64,000 nt of DNA from Aspidapion aeneum (taxonomy: Eukaryota > Arthropoda > Insecta > Coleoptera > Brentidae), in assembly GCA_963576565.1 (NCBI GenBank), contig OY755039.1, forward strand, positions 30,518,602 through 30,582,601, given 5' to 3'. The position numbers and the translations under genes are program-made. This document shows positions 1 through 12,009 of this stretch, one piece after another; position 1 is the first letter of the stretch, and every line of letters starts with the position of its first letter. The notes under the pieces were generated by a model, which had not been told where the DNA came from, did not search any database, and saw nothing but the letters and a program-made list of their open reading frames with translations.

Positions 1-330
1 AGTTTAATAAATAGGTTGCCACCACCAATTGGGGAGTCCCATTTAGGAGGTCTAAGGGGTATATAAGAGTAATGGGAACGTGCTAGCGACCAAACATTGA
101 AACTAATGGTTTTAAGGAAAGGCGCTGGCAACCTTTTAGCTTCTGCTATAAATAAAGAAATGTTACTTGGGTTAGAAAGTTGTAAGTCCCTAATATTGAG
201 TGAGGTCTGCTCGCGCTGCCATCTTGGGAAACTGGCACCTAAATTAAATTTTGCTAAAATAACTTGCTTTTTGTAAGTTGTAAAAAGAAAAGTTTCAAAT
301 AAAAATTATGGCTAACATGAACATAGTTTG
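1..330. repeat. Dispersed repeat fragment, related copy near 54.0-54.2 kb
   Basis: Positions about 188-245 resemble 54,065-54,150: both carry a 'CCCT(T)AATATT' block followed by 'TGCTCGCGC(T/C)GCCATCTTGG' and 'GGCACC'. No open reading frame or splice pattern is visible. Presumably this lies in an upstream intron of the C1orf43-like gene, because its exon at 1925 is an internal exon. Confidence 0.5.
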
Positions 331-385
331 CTACAAAAATGCTTATATCAATTTTTTGTCAAATTAATAGTTTTTGAGTTATGAT

Positions 386-1525
386 CAGTGGCGGCTGCTA
401 CAGGGAGGCTACAGGGAGGGCCCTCCCAAAACCAGACAACAAACAGTATTTTTAATTGATTTATTTAAAAAAAGTTAAATTTTGCTGTACAACATGTCTA
501 GTTCTTTTTTCAGTCTGTGGTTAACAAAAGGCGATTAATTGGGTAAACTTTTTTGCGTAAATAATTACAAGCCGGCAGCACCGCGCGGGACCAGATTTCA
601 ATTTTACCCGTTTTTCAGCAGTTTATGGGTGGTTATTCTCGCGCGGGGGCGAGTGAATGTTTGTTTTAGTTAACGTTGGCCATATTGATCGTGCGAAAAC
701 GTTTGTTGCCCTTCCTACGTGTTTCCGGTTCTATCCTTAGTGAAGACGTATGAGTTTGTTTTGATTTGGGGTAGGTCAGTAGCTAAAAGCCTTGCCGGTC
801 GCGTGTTTATTGTTTGTTTTCAAAATGGAAATAAATACCGTCGATTTTTATTAATAACTGTGAAAATTTAAATATGTTGACATATGAACTTCGATTACAA
901 ATAAAATCTTTAGAGCCACATAGACCGGACCTAAAATCCTAAAAATTAACCAAAATTTTAGTGCAAGTAATAAAAAATTATATGATGCTGACAAGTGGTT
1001 GTGTGGTTGTGAAAAACGAAATGCTTTTTTTTTGCTTTATGTGTCTTATTATGAACAATCCACGAAGTGATTCTTGGTGGGTGGCAAAGGGAATGTGTGA
1101 TATCAAGCACTTTAGTGAAGAGTTAAAGACACAAAGTAAGTGTTACTTATTTAAATAACCACATAGAATTTTCTATGCTAGGTTAATTGAATAGTGCCTA
1201 TAGGCAAAACATTATTAAACATAATGAAAATGTGGAAAAAAATAGAGATATACATAGTAGGTTAATAGACTGTTTAAAATTATGTGGGATTTCTGATGTT
1301 GCTCTACGGGGCCATGATGAGTCTGAAACTGGTGCTAATCCGAGCACTTTGCGCATGTAAAAGAAGAGCGAATAGACTTTATCTATAAACTAAAAACTAC
1401 ACCAAGTAGCTGCTCGTTTGTAAAATGCTAAATTAAAATTGTTTAGGTAAGTTTTTTTTTTATCTCTTTTTCCATGCAATATAAATTTCTGCCCCCCCAA
1501 TTTATAACGTCACCAGCCGCCACTG
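386..1525 (+). mobile_element. Non-autonomous hAT DNA transposon with decayed transposase
   Basis: The left end CAGTGGCGGCTG and the right end (reverse complement CAGTGGCGGCTG) form terminal inverted repeats of the CAGTGGCG hAT type. The element is flanked by a perfect 8-bp duplication GTTATGAT (378-385 and 1526-1533), the size hAT transposases make. It is about 1.14 kb, far too short for an intact hAT, and holds only scraps of a transposase. It sits in the intron before the C1orf43-like exon at 1925. Confidence 0.93.
961..1360 (+). pseudogene. hAT/ZMYM1-like transposase fragment (TTF-type zinc finger region)
   Basis: Two open stretches in different frames belong to one decayed protein. The first (961-1155) has a Cys-rich part with 'FFCFMCL', then 'SWWVAKGMCDIKHFSEEL', matching the pattern of TTF-type zinc fingers in ZMYM1-like/hAT proteins. 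The second (1196-1360) reads about 50 residues ending 'LCGISDVALRGHDESETG', the hallmark RGHDES motif of the same family, before a stop. A frameshift separates them, and the RNase H-fold catalytic core and hAT dimerisation domain are absent. It lies inside the hAT termini at 386-1525, which agrees with an internally deleted transposon rather than a host gene. Confidence 0.85.
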
Positions 1526-1533
1526 GTTATGAT

Positions 1534-1924
1534 ATCAGCCACTCTGCTGTCATTTTGGATTTGGGACGATCAGCCCTATAACCTATATCATGCCAAGTTT
1601 CAACATTTTCTAAGCTAAGCCAGTTAATTTTTAAAATTATCTTCTTTCTAAATTGAAAAAATAGTCAATTTCTCAAAGTGGAGTTTGCAAATTACAAAGA
1701 AGAAACACAACATCTTCTCCGCTAAAGTCTTTATTGTTTCGGGTTTTACTTAGGACATGTTTCGCGTCTAAAGAGACCCATCATCAGCTTTCAAAAACCT
1801 TCAAAAGACACTCATACCCCCAGCAAGCTAATGTGAGGGTTCAAAAAGTTGCTAATACTAGTTGAAAGTCATATTTATTGTGAGTTGAAGGCACTAATCA
1901 CTAATTGTATCTTTTTTCTTTTAG
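1534..1924 (+). other. Intron before C1orf43-like exon; repeat scrap near 1740-1800
   Basis: No coding exon seen. The stretch near 1740-1795 ('GGACATGTTTCGCG...CATCATCAGC') resembles a class of insect dispersed repeats. The intron ends in a pyrimidine-rich tract and the AG at 1923-1924. Confidence 0.4.
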
Positions 1925-2152
1925 ATTAAAAGCAGTGGATGATGTCAAACTTCTGGAAAATGAAATAACAAAACAGGACCCTTTTTTGTTTCGTCATCCC
2001 AGTGAAAATTTAAGAGCTTACTTGCTAAGCACCCTAGCAGCTCCCTTAAATGGAAGTGGGCAGAGACTTATTCATCAATTTTGTGATTTATATGAACATG
2101 CCAGGCATGATCCAAGTCATTTTGGAGATGAGGAATATCAGCAGTATAACAG
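1925..2152 (+). CDS. C1orf43: C1orf43 (NICE-3 family) homolog, internal coding exon
   Basis: A 228-bp exon between a TTTTTTCTTTTAG acceptor and an AG|GTAAAA donor. It starts and ends at phase 2 (split codons), so it keeps frame with the exon at 8220. The translation (LKAVDDVKLL...PFLFRHPSENLRAYLLSTL...FGDEEYQQYN) follows the order of conserved blocks in the human C1orf43 C-terminal half: R-x-KA-x-D, the NFRSYLL-like block, the ALID...YE-x-AR block and the FG-x-x-EY block. C1orf43 is a single-pass membrane-associated protein implicated in vertebrates in phagocytosis; its molecular activity is not settled. The N-terminal exons, including the membrane segment, must lie left of position 1. Identification is by recalled pattern, not by search. 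Confidence 0.82.
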
Positions 2153-2486
2153 GTAAAAAAATCAATTTTGATTTCTAATTAGAGACAAAAGTGCCAATTT
2201 TTATTTCTAAAATTCAAAAGGGTCATAAACGGTGCCTATTTTTTTAAAATAAATAAAGGCTATTTTTTTATTAAGTTTAATCAATTAATGATCATATTCT
2301 GATCATTAAAATATGTTTGTCAAATTTTAAAAGAACCACCCTATACAGAATGTTCTAATACAACTAATGTTGCAGAGCAAAACTACAGATTTCTTGGGAA
2401 AAAATATAAAATGTTTCCAAATTTAAAACTATGGCTGAATTTTTTAGCTAAGGCAAGATTTCTGAAAATCCACTTTCTTTTTTATT

Positions 2487-3915
2487 ACTTTTTGGCAAAT
2501 GACCAATTTCACCTATTTCGACCCCGCTGAATCCGAATATCCCTGTTGCCACCTCGAAATGTTGACAGGGGCTGTGATATTCAAGATGGCGGCGAAATTT
2601 TAAATTGCCGCTGTAAAGCCCAAATTGACAAAGGTGTACATTTAAAATATATCAAAGACCTCTAAAAACCCCCAGACTCCCCAAATTTATTTGATTTTTT
2701 TTACAAACTAATGTCTACAGTAAACCATGTGTTATACTTTATTATGGTCAATAAAATTTCCTTTAAAATGATGTATAACGTAGTCGGATGGTTTCATAAT
2801 TAAAACTTTAGGGGCAAAAAAAAGAAAATAACCATTTTTGTTACAGGTTTTATCTAATATTATCAGAAACTAAGCTTAATATAAAAAAATATATACTATA
2901 CTTTATTGTAAACAGTAAAATTCCCTTTTCAACAATGTAAAACTCGGTGGGGTTTGACTTTTAACAAACTCTCCAGCGACGTACGTAAATAAGCGTGATT
3001 AAAAAAAAAATTACACGTTTTATTCAATTTTCTTAAAAACCAAGCTCTTTATCAAAAAATGTGTTTGATACTTCGTCATTGACAATAAAATTTCCTTTCA
3101 AACGATGTATAACAAAGTGGAAGTTACTCCATATTTACCGCTCCAGTGGTGTTTTTAATTTAAAGTAATTATTTAACTTAGTAAAAATTAAGCTTCCTAC
3201 GACAAAACGTCTTCTTAACTTTTCGGTGGATAATGAAATTTCCTTTTAAACGGTGTATCACAAAATGTGATAAAAGTTGTGGCTAACTCTCCAGGGACGT
3301 CCGTATATTAGGGTCACTCTTAAAAATTACCAAAAAAACATTGTGAAATTTGTAAGATAGAATAAGGTAAAAAGTAATTTTTTTTCTAAGAAGCTTATTT
3401 TTTTAACAAAAATAGATAAAATATGTAATTTGAGTAAATTGAATAATTTCGTTATTTTAAAAATGTATTTTTATAAGTACGCCCCTGAAGGCTTATCTGT
3501 GACATAAACTTTACATTATATTACAGCTTTTAAAAGGAAATTATATTTTCTACAATATAATATACTACACATTGTTTGCCAAGAAGTGTAGTTTTTAAGA
3601 AAATTTTATAAAACCTATAATAAATATGTTTTCTCGGAATAATCCCAATTTACGGACGCCTCTGAAGAGCTATCTGCTATTCCTAATCTTATTGACCAAT
3701 ACGTTGTTGGAAAGGGAATCTTGTTCTTTACAAAAAACTGTTGTTTGCAGTTTACGATAAAATGGTTAGTTTGCGAGAAAATTGAATAAAACTAAAAAAA
3801 AACAGGTTTGGGGGGGATTTTCTCCGTCCCAGTCGATATTTCGAGTTGACAACAGGAATATTCGGATTCAGCGAGGTCGAACTAGGGGGAAATGGTCTGT
3901 TGCCAAAAAGTAATA
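2487..3915. mobile_element. Foldback element with internal subrepeats
   Basis: The left end ('TTTTTGGCAAATGACCA', 'CCGCTGAATCCGAATAT') and the right end ('ATATTCGGATTCAGCG', 'TGGTCTGTTGCCAAAAA') are imperfect inverted repeats. Inside, a unit containing 'AAATTTCCTTT' with 'GATGTATAAC' recurs at about 2750, 2915, 3085 and 3235, and appears in the opposite orientation at about 3530 and 3710. There is no transposase ORF. The layout resembles Foldback-type elements; the superfamily is not assigned. Related sequence appears in 46,900-48,200. Confidence 0.75.
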
Positions 3916-3970
3916 TGATTTGCGTTTAGACCGAAAATGGAGAGCCTTTTCAAACTTTTTGCTCCAACTA

Positions 3971-4565
3971 TACAGGGTGTCCCAGAAGTCGACGATCAAA
4001 CTAATTAGGGAGGAAGACGAGGTCAATTAGAATCAAAATAACACTATATGTTGTTATCAAAATATTGATAGTTAAAAAGTTATTTAAGTTTTTATATATT
4101 TTATTTAAATCGGGTATCACATGCTTTTAAAAATTTATACTAAATAAATGAAATACTCTGCAGATTTTCTGTTGCCTATATTTTGGTGCTAAGGATACCC
4201 TTTGAAATTGCAGCAATTTACAAAATGCCTGTTATCTTATTACAGAGAAAAAAATGGCACGAAAAATAATTTTTTCTTATTAAAAATCGTAGCCAACTTT
4301 TGTAACTATTGCTAACTCAGAGAAATTTTCCCCTTAAAAAACTAACCCACCCTTTACTTGTGGATTTAGTGGAGATCCTTTCGCAAAATCGGCAGGATAT
4401 CCCGTTTAACGCGTATATTTTTTTGATTTTGTGTAATACTAGATTTAAATAAAAAACATAAAAACTATCAATAATTGTATAACAACATATAAAGTTATTT
4501 TTATTGTAAATGACTGCCTCCTTCTTTCTGTAAAGTTTGATCGTCGACTTCTGGGACACCCTGTA
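3971..4565. mobile_element. TA-flanked palindromic MITE (TACAGGGTGTCCC ends)
   Basis: The first 35 or so bases match the reverse complement of the last 35, starting TACAGGGTGTCCCAGAAGTC, and similarity extends to about 120 bp per arm. TA occurs on both sides (3969-3970, 4566-4567), as expected for Tc1/mariner-type insertion. No ORF. Confidence 0.88.
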
Positions 4566-4987
4566 TAGCTTGACTTCGACAACATATTTTTCCCTGACCT
4601 CTTTTCCGGGATCCTAGAGGGTGTGAAACCAAACCGAACCAAACCAAACTGAAAGTAAAAGTTTCAAGTAATTAAATAAATTTTCTATTAACTTTTAAGT
4701 TATAAATATTTTTATTAGATTTTTAGCTCACACTACTACTATACTATAGTAGTGTGAGCTATGGTGATCCTAATTTTTTCGAGAAAAAAAAAGTTGCTCT
4801 GATTTCAAATTTTTTTATATATCTTTGCGTTTTAAATGATTTTGAAACTTTTAGCTCACACTACTACTATACTATAGTAGTGTGTTAGCTCACACAACTA
4901 CTATACTATAGTAGTGTGAGCAAAAGTTGCTCCGATTTCAAAAATTTTTATATATCTTTGCGTTTCAGATGATTTTTGTTGCACCGT

Positions 4988-5257
<270 letters not shown>

Positions 5258-5918
5258 ATGAACCAACGCGCATAACTCAAAAACCGCTTGCCCGATTTTA
5301 ATCAAATTTGGTACCTAGGCTGGGTCTCGGGTCGGGATGGTCCCATTTAAAAATGAACGAAATCCATCGATCACAAGCCAAATAAAAGGGTGGGGGTAGA
5401 TTAAAAAAATTAGAGTTTATGTGAAAATATGGCGTGTGTGATATCAAACGAAAGGTAATTGAGTCTGGAGTTAAACAAAATAAATTTTAGTTAAAAAATA
5501 GGGTGGGGGTAGATTTAAAAAAATTGAGTTTAAGTGAAAATATGTCGTGTGTGATATCAAACAAAAGGTAATTAAGTCTGGAGTTAAACAAAATACATTT
5601 TAGTTTTTAAAAAAAGGGTGGGGGTAGATTTCTAAAATTAGAGTTTAACTTAAAACATGGCTTGTGTGGTATCAAACGAAAGGTAGTTGAACCTGGAGTT
5701 GATTAAAATATATTTCAGATTTTAGTTATATTAGCTCACACGAACACTAAAACTATAGTACCTAGTGTGAGCTTAGGTTCCCATATATTGGCAGCGTATT
5801 TTAATAGCGAGCTCGACCAAATATTTATCAATATTTAGCGCCGCGGTTCAGTTCGGTTTAGTTTGGTTTATTGGACACATAAAAAAGTAAATTTAAACAC
5901 GTTTATTTGTATGTTTTT

Positions 5919-5990
5919 GCGCTATTCTGTCCTGCGCTATTTTGTCCTGCGCTATTTTGTCCTGCGCTGTTTCGTCCTGCGCTATTTGGT
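5919..5990 (+). repeat. Short tandem repeat, 15-bp unit GCTATTTTGTCCTGC
   Basis: About four to five copies of GCTATTTTGTCCTGC with single-base variants, lying between units one and two of the larger array. Preceded by a GGTTCGGTTTAGTTTGG patch similar to patches near 4630, 14,385, 17,705 and 56,700. Confidence 0.85.
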
Positions 5991-6893
5991 ACCAGAGCCG
6001 CAAAAACAGCCTGTTATATTTTACTACCCATAGTATTCATATACCAATCATACACGATTATATTAGCTTACACTACTACTATACTATAGTATTAGCTCAC
6101 ACTACTACTATACTATAGTAGTGTGAGCTATGGTGATCCTAATTTTTTCGAGAAAAAAAAAGTTGCTCCGATTTCAAATTTTTTTATATATCTTTGCGTT
6201 TCAGATGATTTTGAAACTTTTTTGTCGCGCCCTCTGTCTGTCTGCCTGTCTGTATGCCTGTCTGTATGTCTGTCTGTATGTCTGTCTCTAACGACCAACG
6301 CGCATAACTCAAAAACCGCATGGCCGATTTAAATGAAATTTGGTACCTAGGCTGCGTCTTGGGTCGAGATGGTCCCATTTAAAAATGAACAAAATCCACC
6401 GAACACGAGCCAAATAACAGGGTGGGGGAAGATTTCAAAAATTAGAGTTTATGTGAAAATATGGCGTGTGTGATATCAAACGAAAGGTAATTGAGTATGG
6501 AGTTAAACAAAATACATTTTAGTTTTTTTTTCTTCAAAAAGGGTGGGGGTAGATTTCAAAAAGTAGAGTTTACGTGAAAATATGGCGTGTGTGATATCAA
6601 ACGAAAGGTAATTGAGTCCGGAGTTAAACAAAATACATTTTTAGTTTTTGTTTTTTTAAGGGTGGGGGTAGATTTCAGAAGTTTGAGTTTAAGTCAAAAC
6701 ATGGCTTGTGTGGTATCAAACAAAAGGTAATTTAGTCTGGAGTTGAATAAGATATATTTCAAGTTTTAGTTTTATTAGCTCGCACGTATCCTAGAACTAT
6801 AGTACCTAGTGTGAGCTTAGGGGCCCATATATTGGCAGAGTATTTTTATATATCTTTGCGTTTCGGATGATTTTGAAACTTTTTTGTTGCGCC

Positions 6894-6931
<38 letters not shown>

Positions 6932-7526
6932 AACGACCAACGCGCATAACTCAAAAACCGCTTGCCCGATTTTAATTAAGTTTGGTACCTAGGCTGGGTC
7001 TCGGGTCGGGATGGTCCCATTTAAAAATGAACGAAATCCATCGATCACACGCCAAATAAAAGGGTGGGGGTAGATTTCAAAAATTAGAGTTTATGTGAAA
7101 CTATGGCGTGTGTGATATCAAACGAAAGGTAATTGAGCCTGGAGTTTAACAAAATAAATTTTAGTTAAAAAAAAGGGTGGGGGTAGATTTCAAAAAATGG
7201 AGTTTAAGTGAAAATATGCCGTGTGTGATATCAAACGAAAGGTAATTGAGTCTGGAGTTAAACAAAATACATTTTAGTTTTAAAAAAAGGGTGGGGGTAG
7301 ATTTCAAAAATTAGAGTTTAAGTTAAAACATGGCTTGTGTGGTATCAAACGAAAGGTAATTGAGCATGGAGTTGAATAAAATATATTTCAGATTTTAGTT
7401 ATATTAGCTCACACGAACCACTATAACTATAGTACCTAGTGTGAGCTTAGGTACCCATATATTGGCAGAGTATTTTTACTAAAGGATTCTACAGTTTTAC
7501 TCTGTACCTTTAGTTCTGGGACTGTA

Positions 7527-8202
7527 TACCGGATGGGCCAAAAAAAACCGGACAATTTTTTTTCCATTATAACTCTTGAACTATACCATCGATTTTATTG
7601 GGACAAACTGCACTTGGCAGAAAATTAATCAAAGTTTTGACCAAATATATTTTTTGTCCGCCATCTCAAAATTCAAGATGTCGGACAAAATTAAATTGTA
7701 CCCTTCAAAGATGCTTGTTTATTCTTGTGTTGCGAACATGTTTTAATCATGGTTTTAAATCACTAAAAAAGCTGCATTCTTGCCACGCACAAGGTATGGA
7801 TCAGCAAAATCGATTGGATGGTTTTAAAAAAATATATGTTTGTTTCAACCATTGTTTTGCATATTATACGATTTCCATGCCATTCATGTCTGCATTTATT
7901 TCCTTATAAATGTATTACTACTAAACCGATTTTGATTAAATAAAAAATACCCTGGTGAGAATGGATTGCTTTTTAAAGATCATGATTAAAATTTATCGCC
8001 ACTTAATATTTAAGATGGCGGACAGAATCTTACTTGATTCTTTGAAATGGCGTGTTTATTCTTATTTTCTGAAAATGTTTTAGTTTTTATTTTAATTTAT
8101 AAAAAAGCACTACTTTTCCTCCGTAAAACGAGGTACAGATTAGTAAAGTTCAAAAGTTATAATGAAAAAAAAATTGTCCTGTTTTTTTTGGCCCACCCGT
8201 TA
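7527..8202. mobile_element. TA-flanked MITE with about 50-bp terminal inverted repeats
   Basis: The left end TACCGGATGGGCCAAAAAAA pairs with the right end (reverse complement TAACGGGTGGGCCAAAAAAA), and homology continues through the 'GGACAATTTTTTTT..CATTATAACT' segment. TA is present on each side. It contains 'AAGATG(T/G)CGGAC' repeats but no transposase. It lies directly upstream of the C1orf43-like terminal exon. Confidence 0.85.
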
Positions 8203-8219
8203 TAATATTGTATTTTTAG

Positions 8220-8436
8220 GATTCTCCTAAAGCTGATTGACGCGGCCAAGCTGCTAAAATCATACAACAGTCGAAAATCTTCACCCAATCGGACGCCACA
8301 AAGAAAACAGGCCATGCTTGAGAAAGAAAAAAATTTGAATTTGACATATCAGCCCAAAGACGAAGTGTTGAGTGTGACAGATTCGAGGCCCACCACGTTG
8401 TCAATGCCACTTTCAGCTGATGAGACTTCAGTTTAA
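8220..8436 (+). CDS. C1orf43: C1orf43 (NICE-3 family) homolog, terminal coding exon
   Basis: Acceptor TTTTTAG, then the single base completing the split Arg codon, then 71 codons and TAA at 8434-8436. The translation begins ILLKLIDAAKLLKSYNS and ends LSMPLSADETSV. This matches the C-terminal region of C1orf43, where a helical 'EAL-x-x-LA-x-A-x-K' segment is followed by a low-complexity Ser/Pro/Arg tail. The phase agrees exactly with the exon ending at 2152. No clear AATAAA signal was found just downstream, so the 3' end of the transcript is undefined. Confidence 0.82.
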
Positions 8437-8940
8437 GGGTAGACTTTCCCTTTATTTTTGGTCTTTCGTATAATTGACAGAACCAGTGTATACAAATAGG
8501 TGAGGGGGTAATGGGGGTACGTAGATACCTTTTCTTTCTGGGGGGTTTTGGACAGGGTAGTGAGAAATGCTCGCGAATCCGCAAAATGTGTCAGATTTTA
8601 GGGGTGTCACAACAACCTATTTTCGTCCAAAAGACGTTAAAATCGTTAAAAAAACTTGCTCACGGAGGGTGTAATGTTCCACAGTCCGCCCTTATCTACG
8701 TGCGTGTGGGAGTAATTACCCCCCCGCCTCCAAGAATGAAGTGCAAAAAAAATTATTATTACCTGAACTATTGGTACCACTTTAAGTGATATTAGGGAGT
8801 GTTTGAAAAGCTGGTGTGTGGTAGCAGTGGTAAGCACTCTGCGTCTGCGCATTAGCGAAATGTAATTTCGTAGTGAAAATTGACCATTACCACTGCGCTT
8901 TTCCTGAAAAATTTATGTATTGGAAGATGGCTCGTTTATA
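8437..8940 (+). other. Presumed 3' UTR and flank of C1orf43-like gene
   Basis: No ORF of interest. It contains a pyrimidine/G-rich patch (8700-8740, 'ACCCCCCCGCCTCC') like the G-tract repeats elsewhere, and a small hairpin, GCAGTGGTAA (about 8825) with TTACCACTGC (about 8887). Confidence 0.35.
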
Positions 8941-10060
8941 CTTTAGGCCGACGATATAGGGTCATATTTTTGAAATCCATATAGAGTATATCACGATTTT
9001 TTTTTGTTGGTATTTTTGTAGTATTTAACAAAAAAATGTATTTTAAATATTTGAAATTTCAGCTTTTTTCATCAAAAACGTTAATTTATAATGCAAGTTT
9101 TATTCTATTGTTGTTAAGTTTCAAAAGGTTAGAACTAACGATTTGTAAAATATTTTTAAGTGTACAATTTTTTCTTTGATATGTCATATATATATTTTAA
9201 TATTAGCGAAATTTTCAGTAAAATCTGTTTTTTATTTTTTTTTCTGAGGGAAAGAAGTGCTTATTACTTTCTATTTCTACAATGATTGGTTCCTCGGTAT
9301 ATCTGCTCTTTAACATTGTTCGAAAAATGTCTTCAATTGCTTTTAAATTTTGTACAGGGTTAGTCAAACACAGCCAGTTTTGCATAAAAAGCCCAGTTTA
9401 AACAGCGCATGCGCCGAAGGCCCTTATTTTTTTTCAATTTTTTTTAATCAAATAGATGTTCTAAACTTTCTTTATTTGTTAGATTTTGCTCATAACATAG
9501 TTATGCAAGTTTTTACCCATGCAGGATCTTACCGAATATACTAGAGGTAGCATAGTAGTATTAAAATTCCATTAAATCGATGGTCAAATGCGATAAATTC
9601 TCGATTTAATTTTAATACTACTAGCTATATGATTCCTGTAATATAATAGTAAGGTAAGTAAGAAGCAGAAAAAAATATTAAAAAATTAATTTTTCTCAAA
9701 ATTTCGCAAATATTGAAACATAATATATGTTACGCCTAAGGAAAACTTGGATTATTAAAAATATTTTTTAAATCCTCAGTTCTAACCCTTAACAAGTTAC
9801 AACAACTTTACTACAACTTGTGCTGTAATGAAATAACCATAATTTAAAAAAAACTAAAATCAATGTTTTTGATAAAAAAGTTAAAATTCAAATTTGTGAT
9901 CTCGTTTAAAAATACAGAATCAACTTAAAAATATTTAAAATTCGTTTTTGAGTTTTAGGGGATTACTACAAAAATACGAAAAATTAAAAAAAATCCGTGA
10001 TATATGATTAAGGACTCTGTATGGTTTTGAAAAGAGTAACCCTATACGAAGTTTGAAGAG
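8940..10060. mobile_element. Large foldback element, arms about 300 bp
   Basis: The left arm (about 8940-9200: 'ATAGGGTCA', 'TATATCACG', 'TTTTTGTAGTATTT', 'AAAAGGTTAGAAC') is repeated inverted at about 9740-10,050 in the same order with moderate divergence. The centre (9551-9625) holds a second small palindrome, AGTAGTATTAAAATT with AATTTTAATACTACT. No ORF. Confidence 0.72.
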
Positions 10061-10819
10061 ACATTTTTAGCAGAAAAATGTGTATTAAAACACAATAGAT
10101 GTTTACCTAGACATATTATACAAATGTTCATAAAAAAACTAGTAAAATATCAATATCTAGAAGTGATTTTTGTTTTATTCACTAAACCATCTCTACGCAG
10201 AGTGCACAAAAACGTGCATTGGACGTCTGGGCATTCTCTTGTACATAGCTGGACATTGAACATATAATGGACGTCAATGGATAATAAAAATTGCACACTT
10301 TTGTATGGACATCCGTTTCTGGACATGAAGAGAAGTCGAATACACAGTCCAGTAGGTGTTCATTTTTAAGTCCATTCTAGGTCCTGGTCAGTGCTGTCTG
10401 GGAAGTTGTTAGGTAGATAATTATTGGGTCAATTTAAAAAAAAACTTCATATGAACATACTTATACTTATATGTCCTAAACGTATTTTAGCGATACAGGA
10501 TGTTAAAAAAAATTTAAAAATGTTTTTTTTCTTCATACCTACCGTTAGGGTAAAAGCTATACTGACCATGATTCTGTTTGGATAGAGACAAACTAATTTA
10601 GCAGGTGTTTAGACAAAAATAGAAACAACTTCCCCTCTTCTTCCCTCACTAGTCATGCTTCGCCTTCCATAAGCCGCGTCGAATGAATTTTATTGCATTG
10701 TTTTTGGTTCGGTTCATTCACCTAATTTTCGTCTGGTTTATGATTCAGTTACTTGGAGACAAGGGCGGTTCTGGAGACAAATTCTAGGGGGGGGGGGGGG
10801 TATTAGTCAAGCAGTGACT

Positions 10820-11625
10820 ATAACTTAGGGCACAGGAAAAAAGCTTATATGACAAAAGCACACAGGAAAGATCCTCTTAGGAAAATAGCGCACACATCAA
10901 AAAGCTCACATGGTAAATAGCGCACACGGAAAATAGCGCACACCTAAAAAAACGCACATAGTAAAACAGTGCACAATGAAATAAGGTTAAGCTTCTAAAA
11001 TTCGAATGTTCTATGTAAAAAAGTAACAGATTAGGTTATTAGACAATTTCGCCACACAAAAGACGAGAGTATTTATATTAAAACTTTCATAAAATTTTGA
11101 AGTTTGAATTTGTTTTTACATATTTGTGTTTTAAAAAACTTAACGAATTCTATGAGAGCTTACACCTGCACACGAAATTAAAAAGTGGTCCTACCTTTGA
11201 TCAGACCTACTTATATATTATATAAGTTCTTCGGTGCGCTGAATTCGATTGCGGGGTTCATCTTGACTGTACAGCATAAAACCTCGGGAAAATTAAATAA
11301 AAAAACGTTGCAATTTTGCAAAAAAAAAATGATGAATGATGTAAACGTGGATTTACAAAGTAGTCAAATAGCCTCTGACTTTTATTATTTGAGGTTAGTC
11401 ATATCTAGAGACCCTGTATGTATGACATATTTTCTCTAGTCTTATCTAGTATAAAGTAAATTTTTTATTTGTATATGTATAGGTCTCATAAAATATACAC
11501 ACCACTTCTTGATTTTGTGTACCTACCGGTGTTATTATTGCAAGTTTTTCCTCTGTGCGATTTTTTTCGTATGAGCTTTTTTCCTTTGCGCATATTTATC
11601 CTACGTTTTTTTCCTATGCACTTAT
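10820..11625. mobile_element. Foldback-like element with short tandem units in both arms
   Basis: The left arm (10,830-10,975) repeats 'GGAAAATAGCGCACAC' and 'AAAAAGCTCACATGG' units. The right arm (11,535-11,625) carries the same kind of units inverted ('TTTCCTTTGCGCATA', 'TATGAGCTTTTTTCC', 'TTTTCCTATGCACTT'). The middle is unique AT-rich sequence. A G13-15 run precedes it near 10,786. Confidence 0.5.
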
Positions 11626-11843
11626 TATAAGGAATCTAATAAAGCTAACAAAAAGATTTCTTTTATTCTTTTAACCTTTAACTAATCTGTAGCAGCTACC
11701 AGCCTTTACACCTTATATATTTTTTTTGGGCTCTGGGGGGGGGGGTAATTACCATCCGTAAGCCCCCCTCATCCATCTCTTCATTGTCGCTACATTTTCT
11801 GCAGAGCTTAACGCACCCAAATTTATTAAAATGATTAATTATG

Positions 11844-12004
11844 CAATGGCACACCCAGGAATATGTCTTGTGGGAGCGAGGCCTCATCATGTCATATTCT
11901 GTGCTATTTTATCGTTTTTTTTTCACAAATTATGTGGAGAAAATACCAAAAAAAATCTTAGGTTTGAAGGGTGGCCCCGAGGTCCCTTCCTGGGTACGCC
12001 CATG
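11844..12004. mobile_element. Short hAT-like MITE
   Basis: The ends CAATGGCACACCCAGGAA and (reverse complement of right end) CATGGGCGTACCCAGGAA are inverted repeats. The body ('GGAATATGTCTTG...GCGAGGCCTCAT') recurs at 14,255-14,401 and inverted at about 18,000-18,131. ATTATG occurs on both flanks but the 8-bp duplication is not exact. Confidence 0.6.
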
Positions 12005-12009
12005 ATTAT

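Noticed and set aside
961..1158. Stand-alone small zinc-finger gene
   Set aside because: Flanked by hAT termini and target duplication, frameshifted relative to the next conserved segment; best read as transposon relic.
4317..4642. Two minus-strand ORFs of 65-80 codons
   Set aside because: They span the right arm of a palindromic MITE and its flank, with no recognisable protein family.
8820..8900. tRNA-derived SINE (A-box-like TAGCAGTGGTAAGC)
   Set aside because: No B box at the right distance and the segment is explained by a GCAGTGGTAA/TTACCACTGC hairpin.
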